A stretch of DNA of 64,000 nt from Scilla litardierei (GCA_030789695.1 JAULAV010009184.1:1-64000), one strand, 5' to 3'. Numbered from the stretch's first letter, positions 48,483-61,194 are shown. Numbers and translations: made by a program. Notes: a model not told the origin generated them from the letters alone.

Positions 48483-51248
48483 TGTCATGGTCTGTTTTTG
48501 ATCATACGCTTTACGTGCACGTATTTATTTTAGACCTTGTTTGTATCCGAACCCTATAGTGTGATATACCGTTGTGACCCTCTCGAAGAGTATTAAATTG
48601 TGGAATTATTTTGGAACTTCATTTCACGGGTCATTCTCCCACGATTTGACTTTGTTTGATGAGATGTCGCAATTTTCACTTTTGTCGTGAGGCCTTTTTA
48701 TTTTTAGTTTCGTTTCTCGTCGTCGAAATTGTGATCCGTCTTCTTTGTTTTATTTCTCTCATCGGTACGGTCACCCCAGTATTTATATTATAATTTTAGC
48801 CCTAAGTTTCATTTGATCCGCTTTCACTTTTTGCCCAACCTATAATATCGGTTTAGCCCTAAGTTTCATTTGGTTCTTTCCCCCAATGATTTATTAATAA
48901 TAATATCATCCAAGTTTATTTGACTTAGCCACTTTTCCCCACATGGCCGCACAACCTAGGGAGAGAGAGAGAGGGTGAGAGATTTTGGTTTTTATAATCT
49001 TTAATAACAATTCTCTTCTAACAAATTTTTAAATCAAATAAACCCTAACAACCCACTACACACGTTTCAGCCCATCTCCACGTGACCTAGCCCATCCCCT
49101 ATAAAAAGTAGACCTAGGGCTATCTATTTTCTCCAAGCAATCATGTTTACAGCCGCCACCTATCAATATTCCCGCATGCGCAACCCTAGCATCCGACCTC
49201 GCCTTCTCCCTCAACCCGCCGCCGACCAGACCCTCTGACCTCACCCCGACCTTCCTCCTCCCTCTGCGCCGTCATGGGCCCCCGCCTACCGCCGCCTAGC
49301 CACCGGAGCTTCGCATGCTAGCCGTCACAACCGCAGCAAGCAACAGCAGCAGCGGCCGCCGCCGCCGCTGCCGGCCGTCGTCGCCGCCGTGAGTCGCCCC
49401 ACCGACCTCCTAGCGACCCCCTGCGTCGTCACGACAGTCCCCCTCTGTCGTTCAAGCCTCAAAACAGCGAGATCCTCGCTGTTACGCTTTCTAACGATGT
49501 CGCAACGCGTCGTTTCGCCTCCCCATCGTTCTCGATCACTGTTGGGTTCTTCCGACAGCCCCCTACCTCCCCCAGAGGTGTTCCTTGACGTCACATTAGC
49601 CCCTACGATGCTCAACAGCGTAGTCTCTGTGTACGTCGACCCCTTCGTATCCATTCGTTGTTACGGCTTCCCGTGAGCCGTAGAACGTCAACCGTTCACT
49701 TTGCTCGCTGATTTGGACTCATCTCACTGATCTTGTCACTATCCAAGGATTGGTGATCGTGAAATCTTATTTTGGAATCTGGATTAGGAGCGCTTTCTTT
49801 ATTCCAACCCCTAGCGTCGCTACCCGATGCCAGTGTAGCTCTCGTGGCGTGTAAGGGTAATTTTCTGATCTCTTATGACCCCCAACCAATGCATGCTAAT
49901 TAAGATTAAAATCGGTAATTTAATTTCTTGGTAAATCACTAATGAAGATAATCTAAACTGAGACTGTAGGTTGGTGAATCCGAGCATATAGGTAGATTGG
50001 ACTGGTTGAACGGTGTTTGCAGAACAGCTGATTGCAGGCAAGTAAAACTTGCCAACTTGTGTTTAGGCCATGTTTTTAGGCTATTCCTTGTTTTTAGCAT
50101 AAAAGAGACTAGGCGATGAAATGATAGTCGCCTAGACGCAACTTTAAGATCTAGCTTGACAACGAAGCTAGATCTGAAACCCTGCCATGTCATTCATATA
50201 TTCTGCCTGTCATGTTTAAATTTAGATATCTGTATGCATTTTAATTGTACTCTGCGATGCCTGTCACGTTTAAATTCCAGATATGTACGCACTTAAATTA
50301 TACTCTTACCATGCCATGCATCATAACATGTCATTCCATGCTTGAATGTTGCATTTATAGCACACGCTATTATAGTTCCTTGTTGAGGCTAGGCACCTGC
50401 GTTGCAGGCACAACCCTATGCCAAATACACTTTTTGGCTCATGAACCAGAAGCGGGCTACATGTGTTGGTCAAAATCCAATGTCAATTACACGTGGAGTG
50501 GTAGGGTTAAGCGATCACTTGAGCTTCGGAGTTGGCCCGTACAACCGCTCCAACCAAAAGGCGTAAACCCTGTGCACGATGTGCTTACTTGTTTTGTAAA
50601 TCTATGTGAATGTTTAGTAGCTTTGGTACCCTTGCCATGTCATACTTATTTTACTTTCATACTTGTTGCATCCATACCTTAAACTTCCATGTCATCGCAT
50701 ATTTTAGAACTGCTAGGTTGTTTCCTTTCTTTTTAGTTTCCTTGCACAAGTCTCTTGTAGACTTGCTGACATGCGCCCTCGTCTCTTTTGGATGTCGCGT
50801 GTTAGTTGATGAGCCAGAGCCCGTTGCTGAGGACGAGGTGTTTGTTGACGTTGAGCCTGGGTCGACTGTTGACGTGGAGTACGAGGATACCGGCGACCAG
50901 TCGTAGAGACTTCTTTTGTGTTGCTTTCTGCTTAGTTCTTGTTAGGTTGTAGGTGCGTAGCTTCTTTCCTTTTCTGTACGTTTGTTTTTTTATGTTGGCC
51001 ATGCTTGGGGCCCTTTTAGACTCTTTTTAGCCTGGTGGCTTTTCTGTGATGTTGAACTTTATTTGTGGACATTCTGAGAATGGAATAATTTTATTATCTC
51101 TATGTTATTATTATTTTTGTTCTGTTTCGCAATTGCAAGGACCTCTACTTGGTTATACCAGACGCTTTACAGACTGTAGCCTCATAGCTTCAAGTCTGAG
51201 CGAACTTCTCACGCCTCGCCTTCCCTTTATGGGAAGCGGGTCGTGACA
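48483..51248 (+). mobile_element. Element F: solo LTR of a gypsy element (probably Del/Tekay type)
   Basis: 2766 bp with ends TGTCATGGTC and GGTCGTGACA (imperfect inverted ends) and a perfect target duplication 'catac' (48478-48482 and 51249-51253). There is no PBS, PPT or coding interior, so it is a solo LTR left by recombination between two LTRs. TATA box TATAAAAA at 49100-49107, followed by a GC- and pyrimidine-rich leader with CCG runs (49330-49390). The TGTCAYG...CGTGACA ends and large size recall Del/Tekay chromovirus LTRs; this assignment is from memory of the family. Confidence 0.82.
49100..49107 (+). promoter_or_regulatory. TATA box of solo LTR F
   Basis: TATAAAAA after 'cccatcccc', about 620 bp into the LTR; gives the LTR orientation as plus. 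Confidence 0.6.
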
Positions 51249-51334
51249 CATACTTAGGATAATAGATACCATATATCCTATTAACAAGACATACACTTAG
51301 GATAAATCACCTTATGGGCATATATCCTCTTACA

Positions 51335-53900
51335 GTTAAGCTATACACGAAAACAAGGGTTCGACTAGACTAGTCATTGTGATTTGGATGAGCACACTCA
51401 TGATCATAAGTGGCTAGGTGTAAAAACCAATAAGGGAATCATATATGATATGATTGATAAAGATTCATCTACGAATCGCAGAGTCAAGTAATTTGTTGAG
51501 CATGCTCAAGGTTGTGAGGCTCAGAGTGGTTGGATCTCTTTTCCATTAAATTTAATTTAATTAAATCGTTCATTATTATGGCTAAAAATGATCGCAAAAA
51601 TAGTGATAGGATGTAGTTAGATAAGAGCCATTCTATCTATATTTAAAATTGAACATATGCTAAACTACGATAGTTCTATGTTTACCAATGGAATCAAAAA
51701 CATAATATCCTAAGAGAATATGTTAACTGTCTAAATGGTTGGTTAAAGGAATATCAGCTCAAATTCTACTTGATAAACTAAACCATGTTCTCAATGACAT
51801 TAAAAATGACCCGCTTGACACAGGCTTGAGGACAATGATTTCCTTGAGTTCTGGGTCCAACAAAATAAATGCTTGCTAGATGTCACTCGTCTCTCTGAGA
51901 GGCAGCTTGAACATACTGATGTTCAAAGCAGGTTTCTCCATACAATTTGTTGAGCACACCCAAGGTTGTTTCGAAAATGGTTTTGATCCGCAAAGTTTGA
52001 AACTTCGATCAAATTTTTTGAATCTAAAATGAGTGCACGAGCGATACAAGACTACGTATCCCAACCGGATCTTGAGACGAGCAACTTGTTGAGCACACCC
52101 AAAGTTGTAAAGCTCAAGCGTTTGGATACATGAGATGTTTGCACGGCTATTATTTTTCTTAAGACACGTAATATCTAAATGAGATTTAGAAAAGGAAGAA
52201 GGCATTAAGGAAATTCAATTGAGAAAGAAAGTGTTATCTATCATTAGTAAAGGCAAAAGTAGGAGGGACTGAAAATGTGACATATTTGATGTCACGACTT
52301 TAGGATAATCGTAATACAACAATATATCATACATGTTGGAAAAAGGAGCAATTGTTGTCTCTTGGACCATAGAGGACGTCTAACATTTTTGACGAATGTC
52401 GTCACCTTGCTTCTGAAGCAATAAGTAATTTGTATACTATAATGTATTAAATGTTAATACATGAATACACAAGATAATAGCAAAACTTATATGGCTAAAT
52501 AGACTAGGCCATACCAAAGAGACTAAGTATCACAAGTCACATAAAGAGGGGTATGACCTCTCTTATTATGAAGTCAATAGACACTTGTGAATCTTATCTC
52601 AAAGGTATGATGGCCGAAATTCCATCTATAAGACTGTGGGAGAATGAGTTGGTGAACTCATAGTCTAGTACATACGGATGTACTCAGACCCAAGTCTAAG
52701 TTAGCCAGGATAAGTTGTTCCTATTTTATTACACCACGTGTTCTTGCTGAAACACAAGTCTGATAAAATAGATAACACAATGAAAGAAGTATGTGAACTG
52801 CTTCGATCAGATCAAAGAGTTGAATACTTAGCGATATAATCTTGCGTAATTAAAAGAAAATGTGATTTTTTCTCAGGTCAAGTCTCTTAATACATCGGTA
52901 TGTTGGAGAGCATGAATCGCACTTTGTTAGACATGGTGCGATGCATGGCAAGTGGCTCTGAGTTACAATCCTCCCTCTGGGTTTAGTCCCAGATAGCATA
53001 TGTTCTTGATAAGGTTTTATGATGAACTTATCAATAAGATATTCATTAAATCAAGCATTAGGAAGTTAAAGGATTACTCGAGTCTCGAGAGACGAAGAGT
53101 CGAGGAAGCATCATAGTTGGTGATGACTTAGTCAACTTTCAGGATGCCATTCGGAGTAGGAACTCTGATTAATAACTTGATGTAATCCGAGAAGGGTCCA
53201 TGCACGTAAAAAAGTATGGACTTTAGTTTATGTGCCCAAAAAAAGTGTTTCTTATTGGCTGTAAGTAAATCTTCAAGACAGAATATTGGTGCAGAAAGAA
53301 AATAGTGAAGAACAACTTATGTTGGTTGAGAACAGTTATCATCCTAACTCCTATAAATGGATTATGATGAAAATTTCTTGCCAACAGATGTGTACATATC
53401 TACTTGGACCGAACTCAATGTAAATGCTCATGATGACCATGAAAACTGGAGCATTCATGTATAATCTGTTTTCTAAATATGATTTAGAAGAACGAACTTT
53501 TATGAATCAGCAAGAGAGTTTTCAAGATCAGTGGGACCGAATAAAATGCATGCGAAGCATCAAGGAACCGAAACATATGTTTGGACAAAGTGGTCAAAGA
53601 GTGACACATTATCAGAAATAATTATGAACCGTCTAAATGACTAGTAACTGATTTGGATTATTCTTGTAAGGTACGATGATCTAGATGAGATCCATGCAAG
53701 ACAATGATAATGGATTTCAAGAGACCAAGAAAATTATTTGGATGAAATTCAAATATGTGGTCTAACATGAACATAGAAAACCTTTATGTCTATACAGTAA
53801 ATGATTTAGCAGATTCACTCACGAAGGCTCTGTCACATAAAGTTTATAGAGACTTATGTGTAAATACGGTATGAGATACCGGGATAAATGGGCCTGAGTG
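51335..53900 (+). pseudogene. gag-pol remnants of element G
   Basis: 51335-51600 matches the reversed leader of E. Pre-integrase residues ESYLKGMMAEIP lie near 52580-52620. Integrase core end ESMNRTLLDMVRCMASGSEL is at about 52900-52970. RT residues FMNQQESFQDQ lie near 53500, where FMxQPEGF is expected. The end of RNase H, DLADSLTKALSHK, is at about 53805-53845. Stops and shifts are everywhere. 51600-52450 should be gag but I cannot align it. Confidence 0.7.
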
Positions 53901-53911
53901 CAAGTGAGATA

Positions 53912-54600
53912 TGTTGGGAGATAGGTATGCCCTTGTACTCGAGGCAATTTATCTTTATGTAAGTGTACAAACAACTTGTTCAAAATTACAGTAAGCTGTA
54001 TGGTAAGAATTATCTAAGTTAATAAAAACGTAGAAGACATTAGAACTTAGGTAAAGTCTTAAGACTTAATACGAGGTTAAACAAGTATCGAAATGAGGAT
54101 CTCGATCATAGAGAATTATTTAACTGTTAGTAGCATAAGTAGTGATCAAGATAGGATTCGTCTCTCCCGGTCAAGCGGAGTTAGTGTCGTCGTGTTAGTT
54201 CGATCTTTAATGAAAACTCTGGCCAGAGTATGTCAGAAGTAGTCCAACATTATTTGACTAAAGATCGATAGAGACTAACCAAATTCAAGCTAATGAGGTT
54301 GACAATTGACCATACCATAGGCTTGATTAAATGGCATAGTTTTGACGAAAAGACTATAACTGTGTTCATCCGGACACAGTCATGGTGGTCCCGACAATAC
54401 TCATGTTAATGAGTTAACCATATAAGTATGATACCGAAACAGGGACGGCACTTGCTGCTCGTGCTCTCTACCGTCTGGGGTTTAGAGCTCCACCTGAAGT
54501 AGGGTCAGGCTGTAGGGTCTCACACAGAGTGAGACCTTCGTCAAGTTATAGGTAGAAATTATGAGAATATGCATTTGATGCCAGGGAAAGAAAACTGCAA
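53912..54600 (+). repeat. 3' LTR of element G, truncated
   Basis: Begins 'tgttgggagataggtatgcc' after a purine-rich 'gagtgcaagtgaga'. The middle ('gaaacagggacg', 'gtcaggctgtagggtctcac') matches the reversed LTR of E (41100-41200). It stops before the promoter part, where the end of element H follows. Confidence 0.72.
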
Positions 54601-54657
54601 AGAGTTTGCAATTAGCTCCTGCATTCAGGATAAATGATCCTGAGTGCAAGTAGGAGA

Positions 54658-56134
54658 TGTTGGGGGTGTATGTCCTTAGTTCATTTGTATTTGATGCAAA
54701 TAGATTTTATAAGTCGCAAAGAGTTTGCGATATAAGTTTAGAACAATAAGGATGTGGGAATTTTGCACATGATGTAAAAGAGAATTAAATGTGTCATAAA
54801 ATATTTACGTAAATATTTAATATAATAAATGCATTGAAACAGTTAATTGGATGATGCGATCGTCCTGCTAAATGCAGATTCAAACGAATTAAAAACAGAC
54901 TCCAAATGTGCGAAATATAACCTAAACCATGAATTTAGCCCAAGTTGGGCATTGCGGTCGGGTTCTCACTAAGAGTGCACTCGAACCACCTGGCAAGCGG
55001 GTGTCCACACTCACTAACGGAGTGGTCGCCTGCACCCTTAGGCAACGGGCGGGGCCCGCCCGCTTCGTGCGAGCGGGGCCTGCTCGCTCGCGCCATCGCG
55101 GGCGCATGCACAGCACGTGCCCAGCACGAGCACGTGTTTGGTGTTTACCTTGCTGGCGTGCGCTGGCTAGGTGGGGCCCATGCCATATGACCCATGCTTA
55201 GGTATTGTGAACCCTATCTAGAATGGCAGCTGTGTTTTTACGAAATGCATGGTTTTGGGCTATCTTTGGACCCTTGTTTGAAGGGTCAAACGGACTCGGA
55301 ATGGAGTGTCGTTTCTTCCTACATGTTCACTGTTTACCCCTCTTTGATTTGATAAGTTGTATCACTTGCGAAGCTCAACGGGGAGGGATGAAAAATTCGC
55401 TAAATTTTGTCCTTTGTGAATGGCTAACTTTAATTAATTTTTTCTGCAAAATTTTTTAGTCCCACATCGGATATGAGAAGAGAGGAGGGGTCAGCCGCCT
55501 ATATAAATAAGGGCCTACTGGCCTCCTTGAAACTCGTCCCAAGCTCTATAGCTGAGTAGCTCCATTAAACTTGAGCAAGCTTGGATCTGAGTTTAAATTA
55601 AATATTCGCTTTCCCCTAAATTTCTTCCTTACTCCTGTTCGGTCTCTAGTAAAGCTACGAAGGAGCTCGGATCGGATTCGAAATCTTGACGGAGGATCCA
55701 CTCAAGGTGAAATCATCTTTGGTGTGTGGTTGGCTCAGTGACAACAGTGTTGCTCGCCTCGGGACGTGGTGCGGTTTGGGAAACGGTTTGGCTCGGGACG
55801 AGGAGCCACTCTGGACGTGGTTTAGCATAGGAGAAGCGGCGTGGGCCCAAAGAAATGACGCTGAAAATGACGCTTCGTATTCAGCAAAAACGAAGTGAAA
55901 TGTATATAGTTTAAATTAAACATGCATTTATAAATTGCAAATGTAAATCTATCCTTAGGAGTTGGTCGGACCAAACACCGGGATAGTGGAGATCTTGGCT
56001 AGGGGTTGTTCCCTTTAGGGCGTTGATTTAAAATTATTTTAAGTCAATTTTTTTGCTGCTGTTTTGATAACTTCGTACGACCGACTTAGGCCAGACATCA
56101 TATTTATGGCCCTATGGACCCAGAAATCCCAACA
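54658..56134 (+). repeat. LTR of element H (Ty1/copia, 3' end remnant)
   Basis: 1477 bp, starts TGTTGGGGG and ends CCCAACA. It is preceded by 'gagtgcaagtaggaga', which looks like the purine tract of the same family, so this is a 3' LTR with a short interior piece (about 54600-54657). TATA box at 55500-55509 (TATATAAATA). A GC-rich block (55040-55170) with 'gcggggcccgcccgc' occupies the same place as the palindrome cluster in the E LTR. The flanks do not give a clean TSD. Confidence 0.75.
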
Positions 56135-56622
56135 GAGAATACCAAAAGACAACTTGAAATTATGAGCCTAATGCCATGCACGAAAATTACATTTAAAATT
56201 CATAAGTTTATACTTCTTGGCTCTAGATCTCCCCAATGAATTCAGATTTAATGTGGTTGTTGCACTTGACTCTTTAGCTCCCCCATGAATTCAGATTTAT
56301 TGGATGCAAATGACTCTTGATCTTCCCCCATGAATTCAGAATTATTGTTACACATGAACCTTGATCTTCTCCCATGAATGCATTCAGATTTATGGCCACA
56401 TGCCTCTTGATCTTCCCCCATGAATGCATTTAGAATTATGGCCTTAATTTCTTTGGCTTGGATTAGCAAGACTAAGGCCTCTTTGTGAGCACAACTTTCT
56501 TGGGCCAGCAATACTTCTACTTGGCTCCAACATTTTGCATTGTTTTTAGCATTCCTCTTGTTATTGGGCGTTCACTTAGAATGTAGTCTTCATTTTGTAA
56601 GTTGATGGGCTGGGTCACATCA

Positions 56623-57773
56623 TCCTCCCCTTTTGAAAAGGAGTCGTCCTTGACTCTTCAACATTTGCACCAAAATAAGAAGAGATGTCAAAAACATTAA
56701 AAGTAGCCCTCAAGCCATACTCACAAGTTAGCAAAAGTTTTTAAGCATTCTCTTGAGCTTCTCCCCACTTGAATCGAACCTCCTTCTTATCCAGTTCATT
56801 CAATGGTTTCGTCGGTGTGCTAAAATTCTTCACAAAAAAGCTTGTAAGTCCAAGAAAACTCCTCACTTGTCCAATAGTGGTAAGGGTTGTCCAATTTTGG
56901 ATTGCTTTAATCTTCTCTTCATCCGTTGTAATACCTGTAATACTAACAACAAAGCCAATAAAAACAATTATCTGTGCAAAATCATACTTTTTCAAATGGC
57001 CAAACAATTTCACCTTTCTTAGAACCTCTAGAATTTATCTAAAGTGATCCACATGTTCATCCAATGTTCTGATATACATAAGAATATCATCAAAGTAAAC
57101 TACTAGAAAGTTACCAATGCAAGCATGATAAACATGATTCATTAATCTCATGAATGTGCTAGGTGCATTAGTTAACCCAAATGGTATTATTAACCAATCC
57201 ACGTTTAGTCTTAAATGCCGTTTTACATTCATCTCCTTCTTTCATTCTTATTTGATGATAACCACTTTTTAAGTCAATTTTAGAGAAAATCGTTGAACTA
57301 GATAATTCATCTAGCATATCATCTAACCAAGGAATAGGATGACGATATCTTACTGTGATGTTGTTAATGGCTCTGCAATCAATGCACATTCTCCATGTAC
57401 CATCTTTCTTAGGTACAAGCAATACTGGAACTGCACAAGGACTAAGGCTCTCTCTCACATATCCTTTGCTCATCAACTCTTGAACTTGCCTTTGAATCTC
57501 CTTAGTATCTTCAGGATTAGTGCGGTATGCTGGACGTTTAGGCAAAGATGCTCCATGAATAAGATCAATTTGATGTGTTATGCCTCTAATTAGTGGCAGA
57601 CCTGGTGGTATCTCATCAGGAAAGACATCTTCATATTCCTGCAAAAGAGATAAAACAACACTAGGCAAAGCAAAGGTTAAGTTGTTAGTATTCAACATCG
57701 CCTCTTTATACACAAGTACTAGGAGGTTTTGTTGAGAAAACAAGGCTTGCTTAATCTCACATCTTTTTGCCAC
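56623..57773 (-). pseudogene. RT of element I fused to the pol tail by deletion
   Basis: 57773-57168 reads through YEDVFPDEIPPGLP, KKDGTWRMCIDCRAIN, HPIPWLDDMLDELS and FSKIDLKSGYHQI, so the first catalytic aspartate is present. After a frame change 57232-57035 has [18 protein letters not shown] and YFDDIL. 57013-56741 has DEEKIKAIQNW and VRSFLGL and ends FKWGEAQENA. Beyond it, without RNase H or integrase, come ATFNVFDISSYFGANVEES and TTPFQKG, the extreme C-terminus. The purine tract 'ttttcaaaaggggagga' (minus) leads into the 3' LTR. Confidence 0.88.
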
Positions 57774-57953
57774 TAGAAAACTCTTCTCTCCTTTTTTCTC
57801 TTTTCTCTCCTTTTCTTTTTGAATTTTCTCTCAGTTTACTTTCTTTTTCTTCACACAAATCTCTCATCTTTTTCTCACTCTCATTTTTACTCTCTTATTG
57901 TTGAGTCATTTTCCTCTCTCACTTTCTCTTTTCTTTTCTCTCTTTATTTGATC

Positions 57954-59520
57954 TTACAGTATTTGTTTTGGGGATAATGGAAGGAGAGTTATTGACGCCC
58001 CTCGAATTACAAAAGAATAACGGTTTAAGTACCCGTCATGTGTTACCCGATGATCAAACTGCCACGGTCTACCCAACAAGAGATGACATGCTGTCATGGA
58101 AACACCGTCATAGATTATTTCATCTCTATATTTACCAATAGTAAATAGGAATGTGACTTGTTTTGTTACCTTCAACTCTCCACATTCGTTGAGCCATTGT
58201 GGCTTGTAGGGTTGTCGATACTTGAAGGTTGGAAGACTCAACTTCTCCACTAATTCAGCACTTGCTACATTACTACAGCTCCTCTATCTATGATTACACT
58301 ACATACTTTCCCGTGGACTAGGCAACGTGTGTGTGGAACAAGTTCTCTCTTTGGTTGTTCTCTTCCACCTTCATTTGAATGCTAAGTGCTCTTCTAGTCA
58401 CAAGAAATTCTCCTTCGGCAGCAATTTCTCCGTCATCATCTTCAAGCAGCATCTTATCTTCTTCATCAGATTCTTCTTCTTCATTCTCCCAGTCACCATG
58501 GTTATTGATGATCATGGTGCACTTGTTAGGGCACTCGTTGGAAATGTGTCCTCTCCCTTGGCATTTTAGCATCTTATGTCACGGCTTCTAGAAGTATTTG
58601 CTTCAGTTTGCTTCTTCTTTGGAATATCAACCGTCTTCTCAACTTTCTTCGAAGTATTCTCCTTCAAACTAAATGGAGTATCTCTCTTTGAACTGGTCTT
58701 CCAAAGGATAAAAGAATTAGAGCCCTTCCTTGCAGCATTTCTCCTCTTCAGTTATTGTTCTACATTGATGGCTTGGTGGACCATCCCTTGAAGCTTTACA
58801 TAGTGATGCATCTCCATAGAATTTGCAATATCAGGATTAAGGCCTCGCAAGAAACGAGCCATTGTTGCTTCTCTGTCCTCCATCATATTTGCTCGAATCA
58901 TGGCAATCTCTATCTCTTTGTGATACTCATCTGCACTCTTAGAGCCTTGATTGAGTCATTACAGTTGGTGATGAAGTTCCCTATGTTAATAAGATAGAAT
59001 AAACATCCTCTCATGGTTGATTTCATTTTCATCCAAGTACTAATGGGACGTTCTCCATAACGTTCTTTTTCCTTTTGCACCTGATCCCACCAAACAAGAG
59101 CATAGCTGCAAGTTTCACCTTGTTACTTTCAGAGTAGTCATGGCATGAGAAAATTTGCTCAACACACATTTCCGACTCCAAATACGCATCGGGATCATTT
59201 TTGCCTTGGAAAGAAGGTACTTTGATTTTAAGTCCACCAATGCTGTCACCTCGGTTTCTAAGTCTCCTTAGTTCATCACGATGAAATCTCCTTCTTCTTG
59301 CTGGTGATCTTCAAATTCATCCCCATCAATTGGCTCTCTGTTTCTCCATGAGGTTGTTCTTGATTGTTTGGAGGATTTTGTTGTGTAGATGCTTGATTCT
59401 CCATTTGACCTAATCATTCATGGATTCGTTCTAGCTTTGTGTCAAACAATCTCTCAAGATGGCTCACCAATGCTTGCATTTGAAAAGATTTTTCTCCGCG
59501 TTGTGTAGTATCTTCAGGAT
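57954..59520 (-). pseudogene. gag and protease region of element I, broken
   Basis: Nucleocapsid knuckle CQGRGHISNECPNK lies at about 58565-58520, followed by an acidic run (ENEEEESDEEDKMLLEDDD). The protease-like part (58250-57954) has VSMTACHLLLGRPWQFDHRV, normal for this gypsy group. gag upstream (59520-58600) is in several frames and shows DSIGGLKIKVPSFQGK-like residues near 59260-59200. Confidence 0.75.
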
Positions 59521-59529
59521 TTCCTACCA

Positions 59530-60196
59530 AATTAGTGAAAGAGAAAAAAATATACACTCTTGATAATCTCACCAACTTACAATTTCCTCAGATCTGTCCT
59601 TAGCTTGTATGCAACCCAAATCCTTGTTGAGTGATCCAATAATGCCAATTACTCACTTCAACCAAGTATGTAGTGGTGGTTGGTAAAATTGTGAATAATG
59701 GAAGGGTTTAGGCCTGAAGTTGGATTTGGTCTAGCGTAGGAGTTCAATGAAAAGAAGGAAATTTCTTAGTAGTGCAAGACAAAAATGCAACAATAAGAGC
59801 TATTAATTTGTAAGATAATAGGATGTAAGAAAAAAATTGAGGGACCACTGTTTTTTTGTTTTTATGCCAAGCTTTACTTTTTTTCTTTTGTTTTTTCGGA
59901 TTTTTTTCTTTTGTTTTTTTCCTTTTTTTTCTTTTTTTTGCGTGCTTTACTTGTATAAAAACAACAACAAACAAATTTGACTTTTGAATGATATAAGAAC
60001 AATAGCTCTCTAAAACAGAAAATGAAACAAAAGTCTTGCACACTAAAGATAAAAAAATCAAGGTGAGAAGGAATTATTTTAAGGTTTTGGAGGAGTTTCT
60101 TTTTTTGCAGAAATAGAGGAAATGAAAAAATTTGATACAGAAATTTTTTTTTGAAGTAATGAAATGATTGAAAGAAACCTACAGTGTCAACTTGGG
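59530..60196. other. Leader of element I: no gene
   Basis: Low-complexity T/A-rich sequence with long pyrimidine runs (59870-59940). Open frames here (for example on the minus strand at 59874-60383) are Lys-rich artefacts of poly-T. No motif seen. Confidence 0.65.
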
Positions 60197-60208
60197 GCTC
60201 TGATACCA
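60197..60208 (-). other. Primer binding site of element I
   Basis: Minus strand TGGTATCAGAGC, two bases from the LTR end at 60211; initiator Met tRNA type, shared with C. Confidence 0.88.
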
Positions 60209-60210
60209 AA

Positions 60211-61194
60211 TGACAAACTAGAGGGATGGCCCGTTCGTCACGGCATAGGTTATTCAGGGAACTCAAAATAAACTTAAAAAGAAGGATATGAGCACACACT
60301 CCAGCCTTAGAGAAAGGAAAAGGAGAGTGATAAGCTCTAAATAAAGATGGTTCACTGACCTGACAAATGCAAATAGCCAACAAATATTATAGAAACGCAA
60401 CCTGCTACTTAGACCACTTACCTAACCAGAACACGAGTTTAACCAATCCACACAGCAACACATTTGGGTTGATGCACAAATTAGGGGCTTTTGCGAATTT
60501 GGATCACCAATCTTAAAAGGAAGATTGACAAGGCAATGTTTCACAAGAGCTAAAGAAGATATAAAAACTCCCACAATTTGAGAAGAACACTCAATTCTGA
60601 ATTGATAATCTGATTGATTGATGCTTGTTATAAAGGATTACATGCTCTATTTATATGTAGAGCTTGGTAGCTTAAATGAATCTCTAATTAAGGACTACCA
60701 ATGGCTTTTGGTAGCCCATTAGTCATCATAATGACCTGGAATAAGTAAAAGACATAAATGTGACCTAGGTAAGACCAAAAGACAAACTGAAATTATAAGC
60801 CTAATGCCATGCACGAAAGTTACATTTAAAATTCATAATTTTATGCTTCTTGGCTCTAGATCTCCCCAATGAATTCAGATTTAATGGTGGTTGTTGCACT
60901 TGATTCTTTAGCTTCTACATGAATTCAGATTTATTGGATGCAAATGGCTCTTGATCTTCCCCCATGAATTCAGAATTATTGTAGCACGTGAACCTTGATC
61001 TTCTCCAATAAACGCATTCAGATTTATGACCACATGACTCTTGATCTTCCCTCATGAATGCATTCAGAATTATGGCCCTTATTTCTTGGGCTTTAACAAG
61101 ACTAATGCCTCTTTATGAGTACAACTTTCTTGGGCTAGCAATTCTTCTACTTGGGCTCCAATTGCATTTGCATTCTTTTTAGCATTGCTCTTGA
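60211..61194 (-). repeat. 5' LTR of element I, truncated
   Basis: Plus strand begins 'tgacaaactagaggg'. TATA box TATAAATA at 60648-60655 (minus). It breaks off at 'gctcttg' (61194), whereas the 3' LTR continues a further ~85 bp to 'cacatca'. The cut coincides with the end of element J, which inserted here. Confidence 0.82.

Larger units (their letters stand above)
39661..51334 (-). mobile_element. Element E: Ty1/copia-derived element with gag only
   Basis: LTRs are 39661-42067 (2407 bp) and 46128-51334 (about 2436 bp without element F). Target duplications are gttag (39656-39660) and gttaa (51335-51339), one mismatch. The PBS (46115-46126) matches initiator Met tRNA. The 4.06-kb interior carries gag and a long AT-rich leader but no protease, integrase, RT or RNase H. 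LTRs plus gag alone correspond to the known class of gag-only non-autonomous LTR elements (TR-GAG). Element G, with pol remnants and similar LTRs, is a plausible relative of its helper. Confidence 0.88.
46128..51334 (-). repeat. 5' LTR of element E (interrupted by element F)
   Basis: Begins 'tgaagggttttggcag' and ends 'tatcctcttaca' on the plus strand. The LTR proper is 46128-48482 and 51254-51334, with F and its duplicated target between. TATA box CTATATAA at 46733-46740 (minus). GC-rich palindrome words lie at 47050-47260. Confidence 0.88.
39431..54600 (+). mobile_element. Element G: decayed Ty1/copia element, split by element E
   Basis: The left remnant 39431-39660 and the right remnant from 51335 together align in order with the reversed leader of element E (44280-44600): '...ccatacaccg...', then 'acacgaaaacaagg', then 'gagcacactcat'. 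Thus E inserted into G. The right part continues through pol remnants (52470-53880) to a purine-rich 'gagtgcaagtgaga' and an LTR start at 53912. The 5' LTR is missing at the satellite junction. Confidence 0.75.
56135..61194 (-). mobile_element. Element I: Ty3/gypsy element lacking RNase H and integrase
   Basis: Both LTRs are partial: 56135-56622 (3' LTR, cut by H) and 60211-61194 (5' LTR, cut by J). They share 'atgccatgcacgaaa', 'ctagatctccccaatgaattc' and more. PBS at 60197-60208 and PPT next to 56622. The interior, read right to left, has a leader, gag, protease, RT and then directly the pol tail. The pol deletion makes it non-autonomous. Confidence 0.85.

Noticed and set aside
49056..49676. 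Open frames in the GC-rich leader of solo LTR F as a host gene
   Set aside because: They lie within a complete LTR bounded by a TSD, overlap on both strands and have no recognisable domain.
54600..56139. LTR H as a solo LTR with target duplication ggaga/gagaa
   Set aside because: The flanks match only when shifted, and the left flank is a purine tract of the same family, so a 3' LTR is more likely.
59874..60383. 169-residue Lys-rich minus-strand frame
   Set aside because: Product of poly-T runs in the leader of element I; low complexity only.
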